From positions 1,736,001 through 1,800,000 of the forward strand of contig CAVYJW010000003.1 in assembly GCA_963768945.1 (NCBI GenBank): a stretch of DNA of 64,000 nt, written 5' to 3'. Positions 16,810 through 24,294 of the stretch are shown here, piece after piece. The stretch comes from RYN-230 sp963768945 (GTDB lineage Bacteria > Actinomycetota > Actinomycetes > Streptosporangiales > Streptosporangiaceae). Within the stretch, counting starts at the first letter, position 1; every line of letters begins with the position of its first letter. Under the pieces are notes generated by a model. The model was given only the letters and a program-made list of their open reading frames with translations. It ran no database searches and had not been told where the DNA came from. Position numbers and translations under genes: made by a program.

Positions 16810-17904
16810 CTAGCGCCTGGCACGCTCCGCTGGCTGCGCTGTGCCCAGGTCAGCAACGCTGACGACCGGCAGGGGGACATCCTGGTTGCTGCGGTGCACG
16901 GCCTCCAGGAGCAGCGCCAGCACGATATCACTGTGTCCTAGCCCGGCCTCGTAAGCGGCCAGAGCGAAGTTCGACTCATAGGACAGGCCAGGGACTGTGT
17001 TCACCTCTAGGGCGAATAGTCCAGTTTCAGCCACTATGAAATCGATCCGGGCTATCCCATGGCAGCCGATACCATGCCACAATTTTAGTGACTGCTCTTT
17101 AAGCTGCCTACGAATGGGTGCGGCCAGGTTCGCCCTGCTGTAGGAGACATTCCTCGCGCCGGCGGAATCGAGCTTGGTCTCGGCGTCGTAGAACGTGTCC
17201 CCGCGCGGCTGGACGGCCAGCGGCGGGAGCATCAGCACTCCTGCGGGAAGCTCCAGCAGGCCGACTGTCACCGGCAGACCCGGCACGAACTCCTCAATGA
17301 GCGCACCCACCGGATCGACGGCGGTCGCGACCGAGATCGCGTCGTCGAGCCCCTGGCCGGCGCTGACGAGGGACATGCCCACGCTGCTGCCGCCCAGCCG
17401 CGGCTTGACCATGACGTGCGCGAACTGGCTGGCGAAAGCTGCAGCGGCAGCATCCGCCAGATGCCAGGGCGGGGTGGCCACGCCCAGGCCGGCCATGGCG
17501 AGCTTGCATAGCGCCTTGTCAGCAGCGACCGCCGAGGCGGCGACGCCGCTGCCGCAGTAGGGCCTGCGGAGATAGTCCAGCATCCCCTGAAGGCGCCCGT
17601 CTTCTCCGTAAGGGCCATGCAGGGCTGGCACGATGACCTCAAAGTCCAGCAGCGAGCGCAGGAATGACCGCTCGCATGGATCCAGGACGACCGCTGGCAC
17701 GCCCAGCCCGGCGAGCGCGCGGGTAACCGCCGTAATCGACATCTGTTCCACTGGGCTCCGTGATATGTAAAGGCGGTCTTCCGCAGACAGGCCACCGTAG
17801 ACGACCGCCGCGCGAATACCTGCAAGCCCGCGCTGCCCGGATCGGAGCGCCTGAATCTGGCTGGCTATCTGGCCTTGGTTCCTCCAGCTGATGAGCGCGG
17901 TCAT
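16810..17904 (-). CDS. D-Ala-D-Ala ligase-like ATP-grasp enzyme with altered specificity residues
   Basis: A 364-residue ATP-grasp ligase. The first-substrate motif GGLSAE (Glu42), HGPYGEDGRLQGML, PYCGSGVAASA-x(3)-DK, VKPRLGGSSVGMS (Ser173), GIARIDF and LEVNTVPG are all conserved. Two positions that shape the second-substrate site in E. coli DdlB are changed. The omega-loop FYDYEAKY is FYDAETKL here, so Tyr216 becomes Leu244, and the Leu282 equivalent is Asn312. Catalysis is thus likely kept, but the second residue joined may not be D-alanine. About 30 extra residues end the protein. The start ATG overlaps the dapF-like stop (ATGA), showing tight coupling. It presumably makes a dipeptide for the MurF-like ligase. 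Confidence 0.88.
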   Translation of the reverse strand: MTALISWRNQGQIASQIQALRSGQRGLAGIRAAVVYGGLSAEDRLYISRSPVEQMSITAVTRALAGLGVPAVVLDPCERSFLRSLLDFEVIVPALHGPYGEDGRLQGMLDYLRRPYCGSGVAASAVAADKALCKLAMAGLGVATPPWHLADAAAAAFASQFAHVMVKPRLGGSSVGMSLVSAGQGLDDAISVATAVDPVGALIEEFVPGLPVTVGLLELPAGVLMLPPLAVQPRGDTFYDAETKLDSAGARNVSYSRANLAAPIRRQLKEQSLKLWHGIGCHGIARIDFIVAETGLFALEVNTVPGLSYESNFALAAYEAGLGHSDIVLALLLEAVHRSNQDVPLPVVSVADLGTAQPAERARR

Positions 17905-18692
17905 GCCATTTCACCCCAGTACACGACCTCGGCCGGCCCGGTCAGCCAGACAGCGCTGTCGTGCGGATCTCCCGGCCGGCCGACGCGTAACGGAGTCCCC
18001 GCCTCATTGCGGACGGTTACCGGGCCGTTCGTGACAGATCGCACTTCCCGGGCGACCGCTACGGCTGCGACGGCGCCGCTCCCGCACGACAGAGTCTCCG
18101 CTTCAACGCCCCGCTCATACGTGCGGATCTTGAGCGTGCAGCGATCGACTACCTGCGCGAGATTGACATTGGCCCCGGCAGGGGCGAGCGCGGCATGGTG
18201 GCAGACATGCCTGCCCAAGCCCACGACGTCGCTCTGCTGCAATGACCGGGCGAACGCCACAACGTGCTCGGTCCCGCTGTTCACGGCGGCGAACTCCAGT
18301 CGCTGGCTTCCCCACCTCAGCGCCAGGACCCGCTGAGTCACCGCTCCGACGGTGACCGAGACTCCGATCTGGCTGCCATCAACAACAGCCTCATGGCTCG
18401 CGCTGCCCATAAGCAAAGTCATGCGCGTGTCGCCGTGATCTTCCGCCGCGCACCGCGCAGCGCACCGCAGGGCGTTGCCGCACATGCTCGCTACCGAGCC
18501 ATCGGAGTTGTAACACGTCACCTTGTATGTGCCAGCCGAGATACGCTCGCTCACGACCACCCCGTCGCCGCCGACACCCATACGCCGATGGCAAAGGCTG
18601 GCAGCAAGGTCCCCCCAGTCTCGAGTCTCATGGGGATCCGCCAGAAGGATGAAGTCATTCCCGGCGCCGTGAACTTTACGGAATGGGGTCAT
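17901..18692 (-). CDS. DapF-like amino acid epimerase
   Basis: A 263-residue member of the diaminopimelate epimerase family, which uses two cysteines to invert an alpha carbon without cofactor. Both are present: Cys71 in SMCGNALRC and Cys203 in TLSCGSGA. Other DapF motifs seen are KVHGAGNDF, RRMGVGGDG, YNSDGS, ANVNL and TYERGVE. The normally invariant GNPH motif is GTEH (140-143), which removes an asparagine that contacts the substrate in DapF. This points to a paralogue with a different substrate, as known for O-ureidoserine racemase DcsC. AAGGGAGG precedes the ATG. First gene of the DapF-Ddl-C39-MurF operon. Confidence 0.88.
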   Translation of the reverse strand: MTPFRKVHGAGNDFILLADPHETRDWGDLAASLCHRRMGVGGDGVVVSERISAGTYKVTCYNSDGSVASMCGNALRCAARCAAEDHGDTRMTLLMGSASHEAVVDGSQIGVSVTVGAVTQRVLALRWGSQRLEFAAVNSGTEHVVAFARSLQQSDVVGLGRHVCHHAALAPAGANVNLAQVVDRCTLKIRTYERGVEAETLSCGSGAVAAVAVAREVRSVTNGPVTVRNEAGTPLRVGRPGDPHDSAVWLTGPAEVVYWGEMA

Positions 18693-18839
18693 GGTACGCC
18701 TCCCTTACGCCAGGTCATGTCACACCCAGCGGAACTGCTTCTACTTCTTATGGATAGATTCGTTTAAAACAGTCCTGGCATCACGGAATGCTGGCGAATT
18801 CAGCGCATGATCCGCCCGGCATCTGGTGACCCGGGTTAC
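18693..18839. promoter_or_regulatory. leader of the DapF-Ddl-C39-MurF operon
   Basis: These 147 bases separate the RsbW-like gene from the dapF-like gene. They are clearly AT-richer than the surroundings (GTTTTAAACGAATC, CATAAGAAG on the minus strand), suitable for a promoter. I can assign no clear -35/-10 pair. Only a 9-codon open frame overlaps the dapF-like start. Confidence 0.3.
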
Positions 18840-19337
18840 TTAAGAAGTGGATAATCCCACCATTGCCCAGACAACCTTGCCCTCCTCCGCCCGAATCTCA
18901 TACCAGTTCCATTGCTGGCTCAGCGTTTCTACTAGAAGTAATCCCCTGCCGCTCTCGCTGGACGTATCCACCAGGACCGGCATCGGCGGGCGGGGATTAC
19001 CGTCCTGCACCTCGATCAAGACGCGCGTTTTATCGCTCATGAGCCGGAACCCGACCGGTGGCGTTCCTGGCATATCCCGTGCGGCCTTCACGCCGTTCGT
19101 TACCAGCTCGGATACCAGCAGCTCGACCGTTTCAGCCAGGTCGCCAAGCCCCCACTCGGAGAGCACCTGCTTGGTGTGCAGCCGGGCGCACGGGACGGCT
19201 CCCGGGAGCGCCCCGAGCCAGAGGATGCTGCATAGCAGCCACTCTTCACACACGGGCTGGACCTCGTCGACGCTCTCTACACCGCGACCAGCATGCTGAG
19301 AAGCGCTGATCGAGGATGGTCTCTCCCTACCGGGCAC
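18840..19337 (-). CDS. RsbW/SpoIIAB-like ATP-binding protein (HATPase_c)
   Basis: A protein of up to 165 residues with a GHKL ATPase fold. The N-box SELVTNGVKAA, a G1-type loop IEVQDGNPRPP and a G2-type loop ESGRGLLLVETLS are visible. No extra domains are present. In actinobacteria hundreds of such single-domain proteins accompany XRE regulators. Some are anti-sigma kinases, most have no known partner. The GTG at 19337 is tentative. It is read in the same direction as the DapF-like operon 147 bases downstream and divergently from the XRE gene, so it may regulate the cassette. Confidence 0.82.
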   Translation of the reverse strand: MPGRERPSSISASQHAGRGVESVDEVQPVCEEWLLCSILWLGALPGAVPCARLHTKQVLSEWGLGDLAETVELLVSELVTNGVKAARDMPGTPPVGFRLMSDKTRVLIEVQDGNPRPPMPVLVDTSSESGRGLLLVETLSQQWNWYEIRAEEGKVVWAMVGLSTS

Positions 19338-19605
19338 GGCTGGCTCCCGCCGGAAATAGGTCTTCTTCCCGTTGAACGGTTTGTCCTGTAAGCATGGGCC
19401 GGCTGGCTGGACAGCGGATTACCGATGGGGCAGTTAGGTGCAGACCGCAGGAATTCCCGGCGGGCCACATAATTCCTGCCGCCGCGGCGAACTATGGTCG
19501 GGGAATGGGCACAATACGGCCGGTCTATCTAAGCGGTAAGCCCGGCCTGGCGTACCATGGCGCACAAGCCGCAGACGGCCTGGTCACAGGCAGGGGGTTG
19601 ACGAC
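19338..19605. other. divergent intergenic region
   Basis: This 268-bp gap separates the divergent RsbW-like and XRE genes and must hold both promoters. I see no clear operator dyad. AGGGGG just before 19606 can serve as ribosome binding site of the XRE gene. Confidence 0.35.
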
Positions 19606-21294
19606 ATGCCGAAAGCTCACCGCAGCCGCCGCGCGAGACTGGCAGCGCTTAGCGCCAAACTGCGCAGGGAGGGCTGGACCTGGTCGCAGATCGCCCGGCG
19701 CATCCAGGCCGATGAGCACATCAATGCGCGGGTGGCCCTGCGACTGGCGCATGGGTGGACGCAGGAAGAGGTCGCCCAGCACTGGAATGACCTTTTCCCC
19801 AGCAGTAACGGCTCTGCCGGGATCACCAACCAGAACATCTCAAGCTGGGAGAACTGGCCGGAATCAGGCCATGAGCCGTCACTCAAGACCCTCAAGCGCC
19901 TCGCCCAGGTTTACCAGTGCGACGTTGGGGACCTTGTCGACGATGGTGACTTCAGCCATCTCGACGAAACCCACGAGCAGGCCGGCCTCGCACACGCCCC
20001 ACCCGGGGAGGATGCCACCGCGCACGGCGACGCGCTGCTCACCGTCCGGGACCCCGATACGGTCAGATGTGCCCCCGCTTTATCCTGCGGCGAGGGCGTA
20101 TCTGTGATCGCAAACGGCCCGGCGGCCGAGGATATCTCCCTCCTCCTTCCGTATCTCAACGAGATGAGCACGCTGGGGCGGCTCCCGCTCGCCTCCGCAC
20201 GAGACCGTGAATATGCATACGACAACATCACTCAACTCCTCGCGCGCTGGGCGAATACCGTGAAGCGCCGCGAACTGCTGCGCATTCTCGGCACAGCCGC
20301 GTCATATATCGCAGCGGTCCCCCTGCTCCGGGATCTCGGAGCCGACGAACAGCAACGTGTCACCAGCAGCCTTGCGCTACCCAGTCGCATTGACTCGGCA
20401 ACCATCGATCACATCGAAGCAGTGCTCTGGCACTGCAAACGCCAAGACGACCTCCTCGGGCCACAGACAGCACTGCACACCGTCGTCGCCGAACGCGATG
20501 TCATACGCTGGCTGCTTCCAGATTGCCCCGGGCCGTTTCGCCCGAGACTGCTATCCGCGCTGAGCCACGCCTCTCGCATGGCAGGATGGCTTTGCTTCGA
20601 CCTGGGTGACTACGACGGCGCATGGCTGTACTACGACCAGGCCAGGGGTGCCGCTCATGAAGCCCGCAACACTGCCCTGGCTGCGCAGGTGCTGTGCAAC
20701 ATGAGCCACCTCGCCACCTGGCAAGGGACGCCACGGCTGGGGATCGACCACGCGGTGGCCGCGCAGGGATGGGCCAGACAGACAGACGACCTCCCACTGA
20801 GGGCCTACGCCCATCAGGTGGCGGCACGGGCGTACGCCGCCGATGGCGGCCAGGAGTCAACAGACACGCACGTGCTCCGAGAACTCGGATATGCAGAGGA
20901 ATCTCTCGCCGGCTCCCAGGACGACAACTCCATCGCCCACTTCAACGGGCCTGCACAGCTCGCATCAGACGAAGGCTTGTGCTACCTGCTGCTAGGGCAA
21001 GCCGATACTTCCGCCAGCAAGTCGAGTGACTCGCTGGCGCTCCTTGATCGCTCCTTTGTGCGGAATGCCGCCTTCACCATGCTCACCCTGGGCCAGGCTC
21101 ACCTTCAGGGAAAGGTTATCTCCGAAGCAGCAATGGTAATCAGCGACGCAGCCGAACTGGCAATGCAAAACCGCTCAGTCAGGCTAACAGGTGAGATGCG
21201 GACTGCAGTCAGAAGCCTGGCCCCATGGAACGACGTTAAAGAGGTGCGTGAGCTAACCGAGCGTTGCCAAGCGGCAGGGATACTCAGTTCTTGA
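19606..21294 (+). CDS. XRE-family regulator with TPR-like sensor region
   Basis: A 562-residue protein. Residues 1-45 form a basic N-terminal extension that ends in INARVALRLAHGWTQEEVAQHWND. The XRE-type helix-turn-helix runs to about 110 (NQNISSWENWP, LKTLKRLAQVYQCDVGDLV). A linker with KRRELLRILG follows. From about 250 on, helical TPR-like repeats (DYDGAWLYYDQARGAAHEA, LAAQVLCNMSHLA) reach the C-terminus. This family is common in actinobacteria next to RsbW-like genes and secondary-metabolite or signalling islands. It is divergent from the RsbW-like gene and probably senses a peptide or small molecule. Its 3' end overlaps the convergent GNAT gene by 11 bases. Confidence 0.85.
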   Translation: MPKAHRSRRARLAALSAKLRREGWTWSQIARRIQADEHINARVALRLAHGWTQEEVAQHWNDLFPSSNGSAGITNQNISSWENWPESGHEPSLKTLKRLAQVYQCDVGDLVDDGDFSHLDETHEQAGLAHAPPGEDATAHGDALLTVRDPDTVRCAPALSCGEGVSVIANGPAAEDISLLLPYLNEMSTLGRLPLASARDREYAYDNITQLLARWANTVKRRELLRILGTAASYIAAVPLLRDLGADEQQRVTSSLALPSRIDSATIDHIEAVLWHCKRQDDLLGPQTALHTVVAERDVIRWLLPDCPGPFRPRLLSALSHASRMAGWLCFDLGDYDGAWLYYDQARGAAHEARNTALAAQVLCNMSHLATWQGTPRLGIDHAVAAQGWARQTDDLPLRAYAHQVAARAYAADGGQESTDTHVLRELGYAEESLAGSQDDNSIAHFNGPAQLASDEGLCYLLLGQADTSASKSSDSLALLDRSFVRNAAFTMLTLGQAHLQGKVISEAAMVISDAAELAMQNRSVRLTGEMRTAVRSLAPWNDVKEVRELTERCQAAGILSS

Positions 21295-21844
21295 GCGGAA
21301 GAATGTATATATCGAAGAAGGGTGCCACATGCTGGGGTGCGCCCTTGGCGCGGCCAGCTAGCCGCCACCCAAGATGACGGTAGAATCGTTCCGCGCCTTC
21401 GTTGCCGACGACCACGGCAAGAGAGGCCCGTTCCTCGGGCCTGCTGGCGAGCAACGTGCTAAGCAATCTCTTCCCGATACCGCGGAATTGGTGGGTGGGC
21501 GCAACTGCCATGTCGATGACGACGAACGTACGCCCGTCCCATTCCCGCATCGTCTCGACGGCCAGTGGCATCAGGAAGTCGTCCCACCAGTGGGTATCGG
21601 ATCCAAGCCCGTGACCGTAAGCGAACCCCACCAGCCTGCCAGCCTCAGTGGCCACAGCGAGCCCGAACGTGGGCTTATCGATGAGCCTCGCGAGGGTGCA
21701 GCGCTGGGTTCGCAGCTTCTCGATTGGCCTGCTGAGTGGCGGACTTGAGAACACGGAAAGGTACAGCTGGCATATGGGCTCGAAGTAAGCGTTCGCCGTC
21801 TCACCAGAGACCGGCTTGACTGAAACGCAGCTTGCCATAACCAC
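21284..21844 (-). CDS. GNAT-family N-acetyltransferase
   Basis: A 186-residue GNAT protein. The acetyl-CoA loop is VAPTHQFRGIGKRLLSTLL, preceded by beta strands TFVVIDM and LVGFAYGHGLG, and followed by the C-terminal NEGAERFYRHLGWR. The whole chain is one GNAT domain. The GTG start is preceded by GAGGG; an ATG two codons on is an alternative. It converges with and overlaps the XRE gene, so it may belong functionally to the cassette, for example in resistance or product modification. The acceptor is unknown. Confidence 0.85.
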   Translation of the reverse strand: MVMASCVSVKPVSGETANAYFEPICQLYLSVFSSPPLSRPIEKLRTQRCTLARLIDKPTFGLAVATEAGRLVGFAYGHGLGSDTHWWDDFLMPLAVETMREWDGRTFVVIDMAVAPTHQFRGIGKRLLSTLLASRPEERASLAVVVGNEGAERFYRHLGWRLAGRAKGAPQHVAPFFDIYILPLKN

Positions 21845-22458
21845 CGTCCAGCCCTCATGCCTGGTATCAAGCCCAGATGATCAAGCGTAACTGGTGGGCC
21901 AGCGGGCCCGGGCGGCGGCTCGAGCCTGGCTCCGGGATGCCAGTCACCGTTCAACGCGCAGCACCAGCCGGACGTGGCCGCGTATCGGACGCTGCGGAGC
22001 GGGCAAGGCCGTGCCGGAAAGACTTACCGGCCGGTGAGGAATGCCTGCCCCGTTGTCCAAAAGGCGGCCCCGGAACTGGATTTCCCTGATGGGGCGGTCT
22101 GGCACTCAGCTGACACCCGGCCGTCACCCTCACCTGGTGTTGCGCGTCGCTCGCGTTCGCGCTCGCGGGCGGCAGACCTGACCGGGTCAGCCGTACCTGG
22201 CCAAGAACCATGGCATCGGGCAGGGCGGCAGTTCCGCGGCCGGTGTGAATGTGATGCCGTTTTACCCGATTTCTATAGAAGTAGGAGGGTTCCCGGCTCA
22301 CCGCAGCCCGGGACCGAGCATGGCGGGATGGCGGCCCGCGTGCGGCGGGGGCGCACAGCGCTACAGCCGTCCCGGGGCCGCGTCCGCGGGATTATCCGGT
22401 CTTGGTAAGTGCAACCGATCCTGGGCCAGGCAGGCCGGGACCAGGAAGGAGGAGACAC

Positions 22459-22497
22459 ATGAGGACGATGGCGGCCCGGGGGCTGACTCCTGAGTAA
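22459..22497 (+). CDS. possible 12-residue leader peptide
   Basis: ATG is preceded by AGGAAGGAGGAG at ideal spacing, the best ribosome binding site of the neighbourhood. The frame is MRTMAARGLTPE, then TAA. A strong site on so short a frame, followed by an inverted repeat and then the Replic_Relax gene, suggests a leader peptide or attenuator, but chance is possible. Confidence 0.3.
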   Translation: MRTMAARGLTPE

Positions 22498-22533
22498 CTG
22501 GCGCGTGCCAGCCGGAGCGCCAGGCGGCTTTGC

Positions 22534-22602
22534 CCGGCAAGTGCGCCGAACGGTCACCCGGCAGCCACCCCGGTCCTCTAGGCCTGCCGGCGCACTTGCC
22601 GG
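22534..22602. repeat. perfect 15-bp inverted repeat, 39-bp spacer
   Basis: CCGGCAAGTGCGCCG at 22534-22548 is repeated as its exact complement at 22588-22602. It is located 70 bp upstream of the replication-relaxation gene, where a plasmid-type origin, a nick site or an operator could lie. Confidence 0.55.
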
Positions 22603-22672
22603 CTCCGACAGCGGCGGAGCCGCTGGTCGCAGGCGAAATGGACCTCACACTGCGAACCGGGACTGATGACTG

Positions 22673-23611
22673 ATGACATCGCATTCTTCTGGGCGCGGGG
22701 CCGGGGCGGTGGCCGGCGACGCTGCGGTGCTGGCTGCCTCGGCCCACCTGACCGGCCGCGACCGTTATCTGGTCCGCATGGTCGGTGAGCACCGCGTGCT
22801 CACCACCGACCAGCTCGCCGCGCTGGGGTTCGGCAACGTGATCACCGCCAGGCACCGCCTCGGGGTGCTGGTCAGGCTCGGGATGCTGCGCCGGTTCCGG
22901 CCGCACCGCGAGGTGGGGTCGGCGCCGTGGCATTACCTGCTCGGCCCCCTCGGCGCCGCGCTGCTGGCCGCCGAAGACCGCGACGATAAGAAATGGCTGC
23001 CGCAGGTCCGCACCGACCGCCAGCTGGCGCTGGTGCAGTCGCAGCGGCTGGCGCACATGACCGGCGCCAGCTGGTTCTTCGTCTCTCTCGCCGCGCACGC
23101 CCGCGCCAGCGGGCACGGCGAGCTGCGCTGCTGGCTGGGCGAGGGCGCCACCGCCCGCTTTATCTATGACTGGCACCACGCCAGCACCCCGGACATGCTG
23201 CCGTACCCCGACGGGCTCGGCATCTGGGCCGAAGACGGCCGGGAGGTAACGTTCTTGCTGGAATACGACACTGGCAGCGAGCACCGGCCCCAGCTGGCCG
23301 CCAAGCTGGACGGCTACGCCGCCCTGGCCAGAGACGGATACCGCCAGCGGACGGCCCGGATCGGGCTGCCGCTGCTGTTCTGCTTCTCCACCCCGCGCCG
23401 GGAGATGTCTGCTCGCCGCACCCTGGCCGCCAGCGCCAGCGCGGCCGGGCTGCGGATCGCCACCTGCGCGCTCGATCCCCGTTGCACCTGCCCGGCCGGG
23501 CAGGTGTGGATGCCGCTGCACGGCCCGGCCCGCCAGGTCCGGCTGATCGACCTCCCCCACGCCCTGCCCGCCAGTACCGGCGAGAACCCCGGGGACCCCT
23601 ACCTGCCATGA
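22673..23611 (+). CDS. Replic_Relax family protein (mobile-element replication/relaxation)
   Basis: A 312-residue protein. The N-terminal part is a winged helix (LTGRDRYLVRMVGEHRVLTTDQLAAL, ARHRLGVLVRLGMLRRF). The following core has the family's WHYLLGPLGA segment, an RLAHMTGASWFF helix, LPYPDGLGIW and the FLLEYDTGSEHRPQLAAKL segment, which contains acidic residues as in nuclease-like folds. Replic_Relax proteins are encoded on actinobacterial plasmids and integrative elements next to FtsK-like translocases, and are thought to act in DNA transfer or replication. No translocase is found here, so the element seems reduced. Confidence 0.85.
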   Translation: MTSHSSGRGAGAVAGDAAVLAASAHLTGRDRYLVRMVGEHRVLTTDQLAALGFGNVITARHRLGVLVRLGMLRRFRPHREVGSAPWHYLLGPLGAALLAAEDRDDKKWLPQVRTDRQLALVQSQRLAHMTGASWFFVSLAAHARASGHGELRCWLGEGATARFIYDWHHASTPDMLPYPDGLGIWAEDGREVTFLLEYDTGSEHRPQLAAKLDGYAALARDGYRQRTARIGLPLLFCFSTPRREMSARRTLAASASAAGLRIATCALDPRCTCPAGQVWMPLHGPARQVRLIDLPHALPASTGENPGDPYLP

Positions 23612-24060
23612 ACCGTCGCGGTATCCACGCTGGAAAACCCGCCACCCGCCCAGGAAGCCGACCGGGCTGGCCGGCCGCACCCGTCCGGCGTTCCGACCCC
23701 CGGCCAGGAGGACAGCCCGCCAGCCTCGTCCTGGCCGGGACGGCCGTCCCAGACGGAAGCAGATGCCGCTGGTGGGCGCGTCATGGCTGGCATCCTCACT
23801 GGCGTTTCGGCTGGCGTCCCCGCCGACGCGCTACAGGCCAGCGGAAACGCCGGCCTCAGTTCGTCATCGCCGCAGGCCAGCAACAGATCAGGCGGCAGGA
23901 TGCCTGCCCGACTCCTGTCCTAAGACCATGCCCTAGCCCAACAGGAAGGGAGCCGCCGGACGCCTGACGACCACCTGCCCGTCCTGTCGTCCCACAGGGA
24001 GGTGAACGCCGCACGGCCCGTCCCGCCCGCAGCCCCGCCCAGCCCACTGCCACGACCGCA
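23612..24060. other. no supported gene (449 bp)
   Basis: A frame from an ATG at 23608 to 23967 overlaps the previous stop by ATGA, but the product is Arg/Pro-rich, without motif or codon bias. I see it as decayed or non-coding element DNA. Confidence 0.4.
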
Positions 24061-24222
24061 GTGCGCCAGCCTGACCACTCCACCTACCACGCCGCGCACC
24101 GCCGCGACGATGACGACCTCGATGCCTACATCAAGGAGCTGATCGGCAACGCGCCCCCGCTGACCCGCGAGCAACGTGACAAGCTCGCCCTGCTGCTGCG
24201 TCCCCGCCACCGACCCCGATGA
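24061..24222 (+). CDS. small conserved acidic protein of integrative elements
   Basis: A 53-codon frame with a GTG start. The C-terminal half reads DDDDLDAYIKELIGNAPPLT and then REQRDKLALLLR. The pattern Asp/Glu-x-Tyr-Ile-x(2)-Leu-x(3)-APPLT-x-EQRDKL-x-LLL recurs in small proteins downstream of replication or transfer genes in actinobacterial mobile elements (from memory). The frame has strong third-position GC bias in this part. No ribosome binding site is seen, so the start may lie elsewhere. Confidence 0.5.
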   Translation: MRQPDHSTYHAAHRRDDDDLDAYIKELIGNAPPLTREQRDKLALLLRPRHRPR

Positions 24223-24294
24223 CCCAAGGCAAGCGCCCCGCCAGCGAGATCGGCGGGGTGCTGGCCTGTTCCCCGGCCCGGCGGCCCGAGATGG

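Larger units (their letters stand above)
21845..22672. other. intergenic region upstream of Replic_Relax gene
   Basis: No standard gene is supported in 828 bases. It holds a very short ORF with an excellent ribosome binding site (22459-22497), a perfect 15-bp inverted repeat (22534-22602) and a small hairpin AGCGGC-GGA-GCCGCT near 22610. These could be the regulatory or replication region of a mobile element. Confidence 0.4.

Noticed and set aside
21951..22301. A minus-strand frame of 116 residues upstream of the Replic_Relax gene
   Set aside because: No ribosome binding site, no motif, and composition of a random GC-rich frame.
23608..23967. A plus-strand frame overlapping the Replic_Relax stop by ATGA
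   Set aside because: Arg/Pro/Trp-rich product without bias or similarity that I recognise; probably chance coupling.
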